DNA of 64,000 bases from Pedobacter sp. PF22-3. GTDB taxonomy: Bacteria; Bacteroidota; Bacteroidia; Sphingobacteriales; Sphingobacteriaceae. Positions 63,824 to 64,000 of this stretch are shown one piece after another. The notes beneath the pieces are model-generated. The model had not been told where the DNA came from. It ran no database searches and saw only the letters and a program-made list of their open reading frames with translations. Made by a program: the position numbers and the translations under genes. The DNA lies in NCBI RefSeq assembly GCF_026239555.1, contig NZ_JAPIVP010000010.1, positions 62,001-126,000 of the forward strand, read 5' to 3'. The stretch's first letter is position 1. Each line of letters starts with the position of its first letter.

Positions 63824-64000
63824 ATGTCGAACATTAAACTCATTATCGAAGAAAGGCCCGCAAATATTGGCAATTTTATGGTTGGCAGACTCCTGCCTTT
63901 CAGAGAGAAACGTATGGTTGGGCCATTTTCATTTATTGATCATATGGGCCCTGCTGCAATGAGTGATCATGAAAACCTTGATGTTCCACCCCATCCGCAC
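63824..64000 (+). CDS. Pirin family protein, N-terminal part (cut by window edge)
   Basis: The frame from the ATG at 63824 gives 59 residues: NIKLIIEERPANIGNFMVGR, then LPFREKRMVGPFSFIDHMGP and DVPPHPH. The FIDHMGP and PPHPH motifs (metal-binding histidines) are diagnostic for pirins, cupin proteins with quercetinase-like or regulatory roles. The rest lies beyond the window. Confidence 0.93.
   Translation, partial: MSNIKLIIEERPANIGNFMVGRLLPFREKRMVGPFSFIDHMGPAAMSDHENLDVPPHPH

Overview
The window looks like chromosome of a Sphingobacteriaceae bacterium, most likely Pedobacter or a close relative. The evidence is moderate AT richness, repeated Bacteroidota-type -7 promoter boxes (TAnnTTTG), a SusC/SusD pair under an ECF sigma/FecR pair, LytTR and AraC regulators, and protein sequences typical of that family. 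No tools were run; all family calls rest on motifs read by eye.

Layout. 1-8.6 kb is mostly minus-strand housekeeping: a cut-off secreted protein, metF and metH behind a SAM-I (S-box) riboswitch, a Bax-inhibitor-1 membrane protein, a DUF2442/DUF4160 pair whose DUF4160 member is frameshifted, and murQ. 8.8-13.8 kb holds an S41 protease, a PLP histidine decarboxylase-like enzyme, an SDR and two acetyltransferases. 14.0-16.4 kb holds der and era. An initiator tRNA-fMet/tRNA-Glu pair at 16.5 kb occurs again at 21.7 kb. Between the copies lie two unknown exported proteins, a probable broken secreted gene and a GH30 glucuronoxylanase-like lipoprotein.

The most unusual region is 22.2-31.5 kb on the minus strand, a long co-directional cluster built round R-body (RebB-family, killing trait) proteins. 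In transcription order it has an AraC-type protein with two separate HTH domains, a 51-aa reb-like gene, a 108-aa reb-like protein, an unknown 342-aa protein, a 130-aa reb-like protein with a Pro/Thr-rich tail and seven tandem 74-95 aa RebB paralogues. A strong stem-loop follows, then a Gln-rich coil protein, two related PD-(D/E)XK-like proteins, a membrane protein with an internal duplication, a GH25 lysozyme without a signal peptide, a lipoprotein and a small helical protein. The order suggests an R-body assembly module joined to an effector and lysis module. Divergent from it (31.9-34.9 kb) are an unknown gene, a multi-TM protein, a histidine kinase and a LuxR-type response regulator in a tight operon.

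34.9-46.7 kb contains two unknown proteins, a compact four-gene orphan cluster (AMP-ligase-like, GT2, ATP-grasp-like, helical protein), an AraC regulator with an SDR, and a LytTR two-component pair. 46.7-58.8 kb is a nutrient-uptake locus: ECF sigma, FecR, SusC, SusD, a lipoprotein resembling zinc metallohydrolases but lacking HExxH, two thioredoxin-fold proteins and a trypsin-like protease. 58.9-64 kb holds an acetyltransferase, a CDGSH protein, two Lys-rich proteins, an HxlR regulator and an ArsR regulator, both with visible palindromic operators, an Old Yellow Enzyme, dispersed repeats and the start of a pirin gene.
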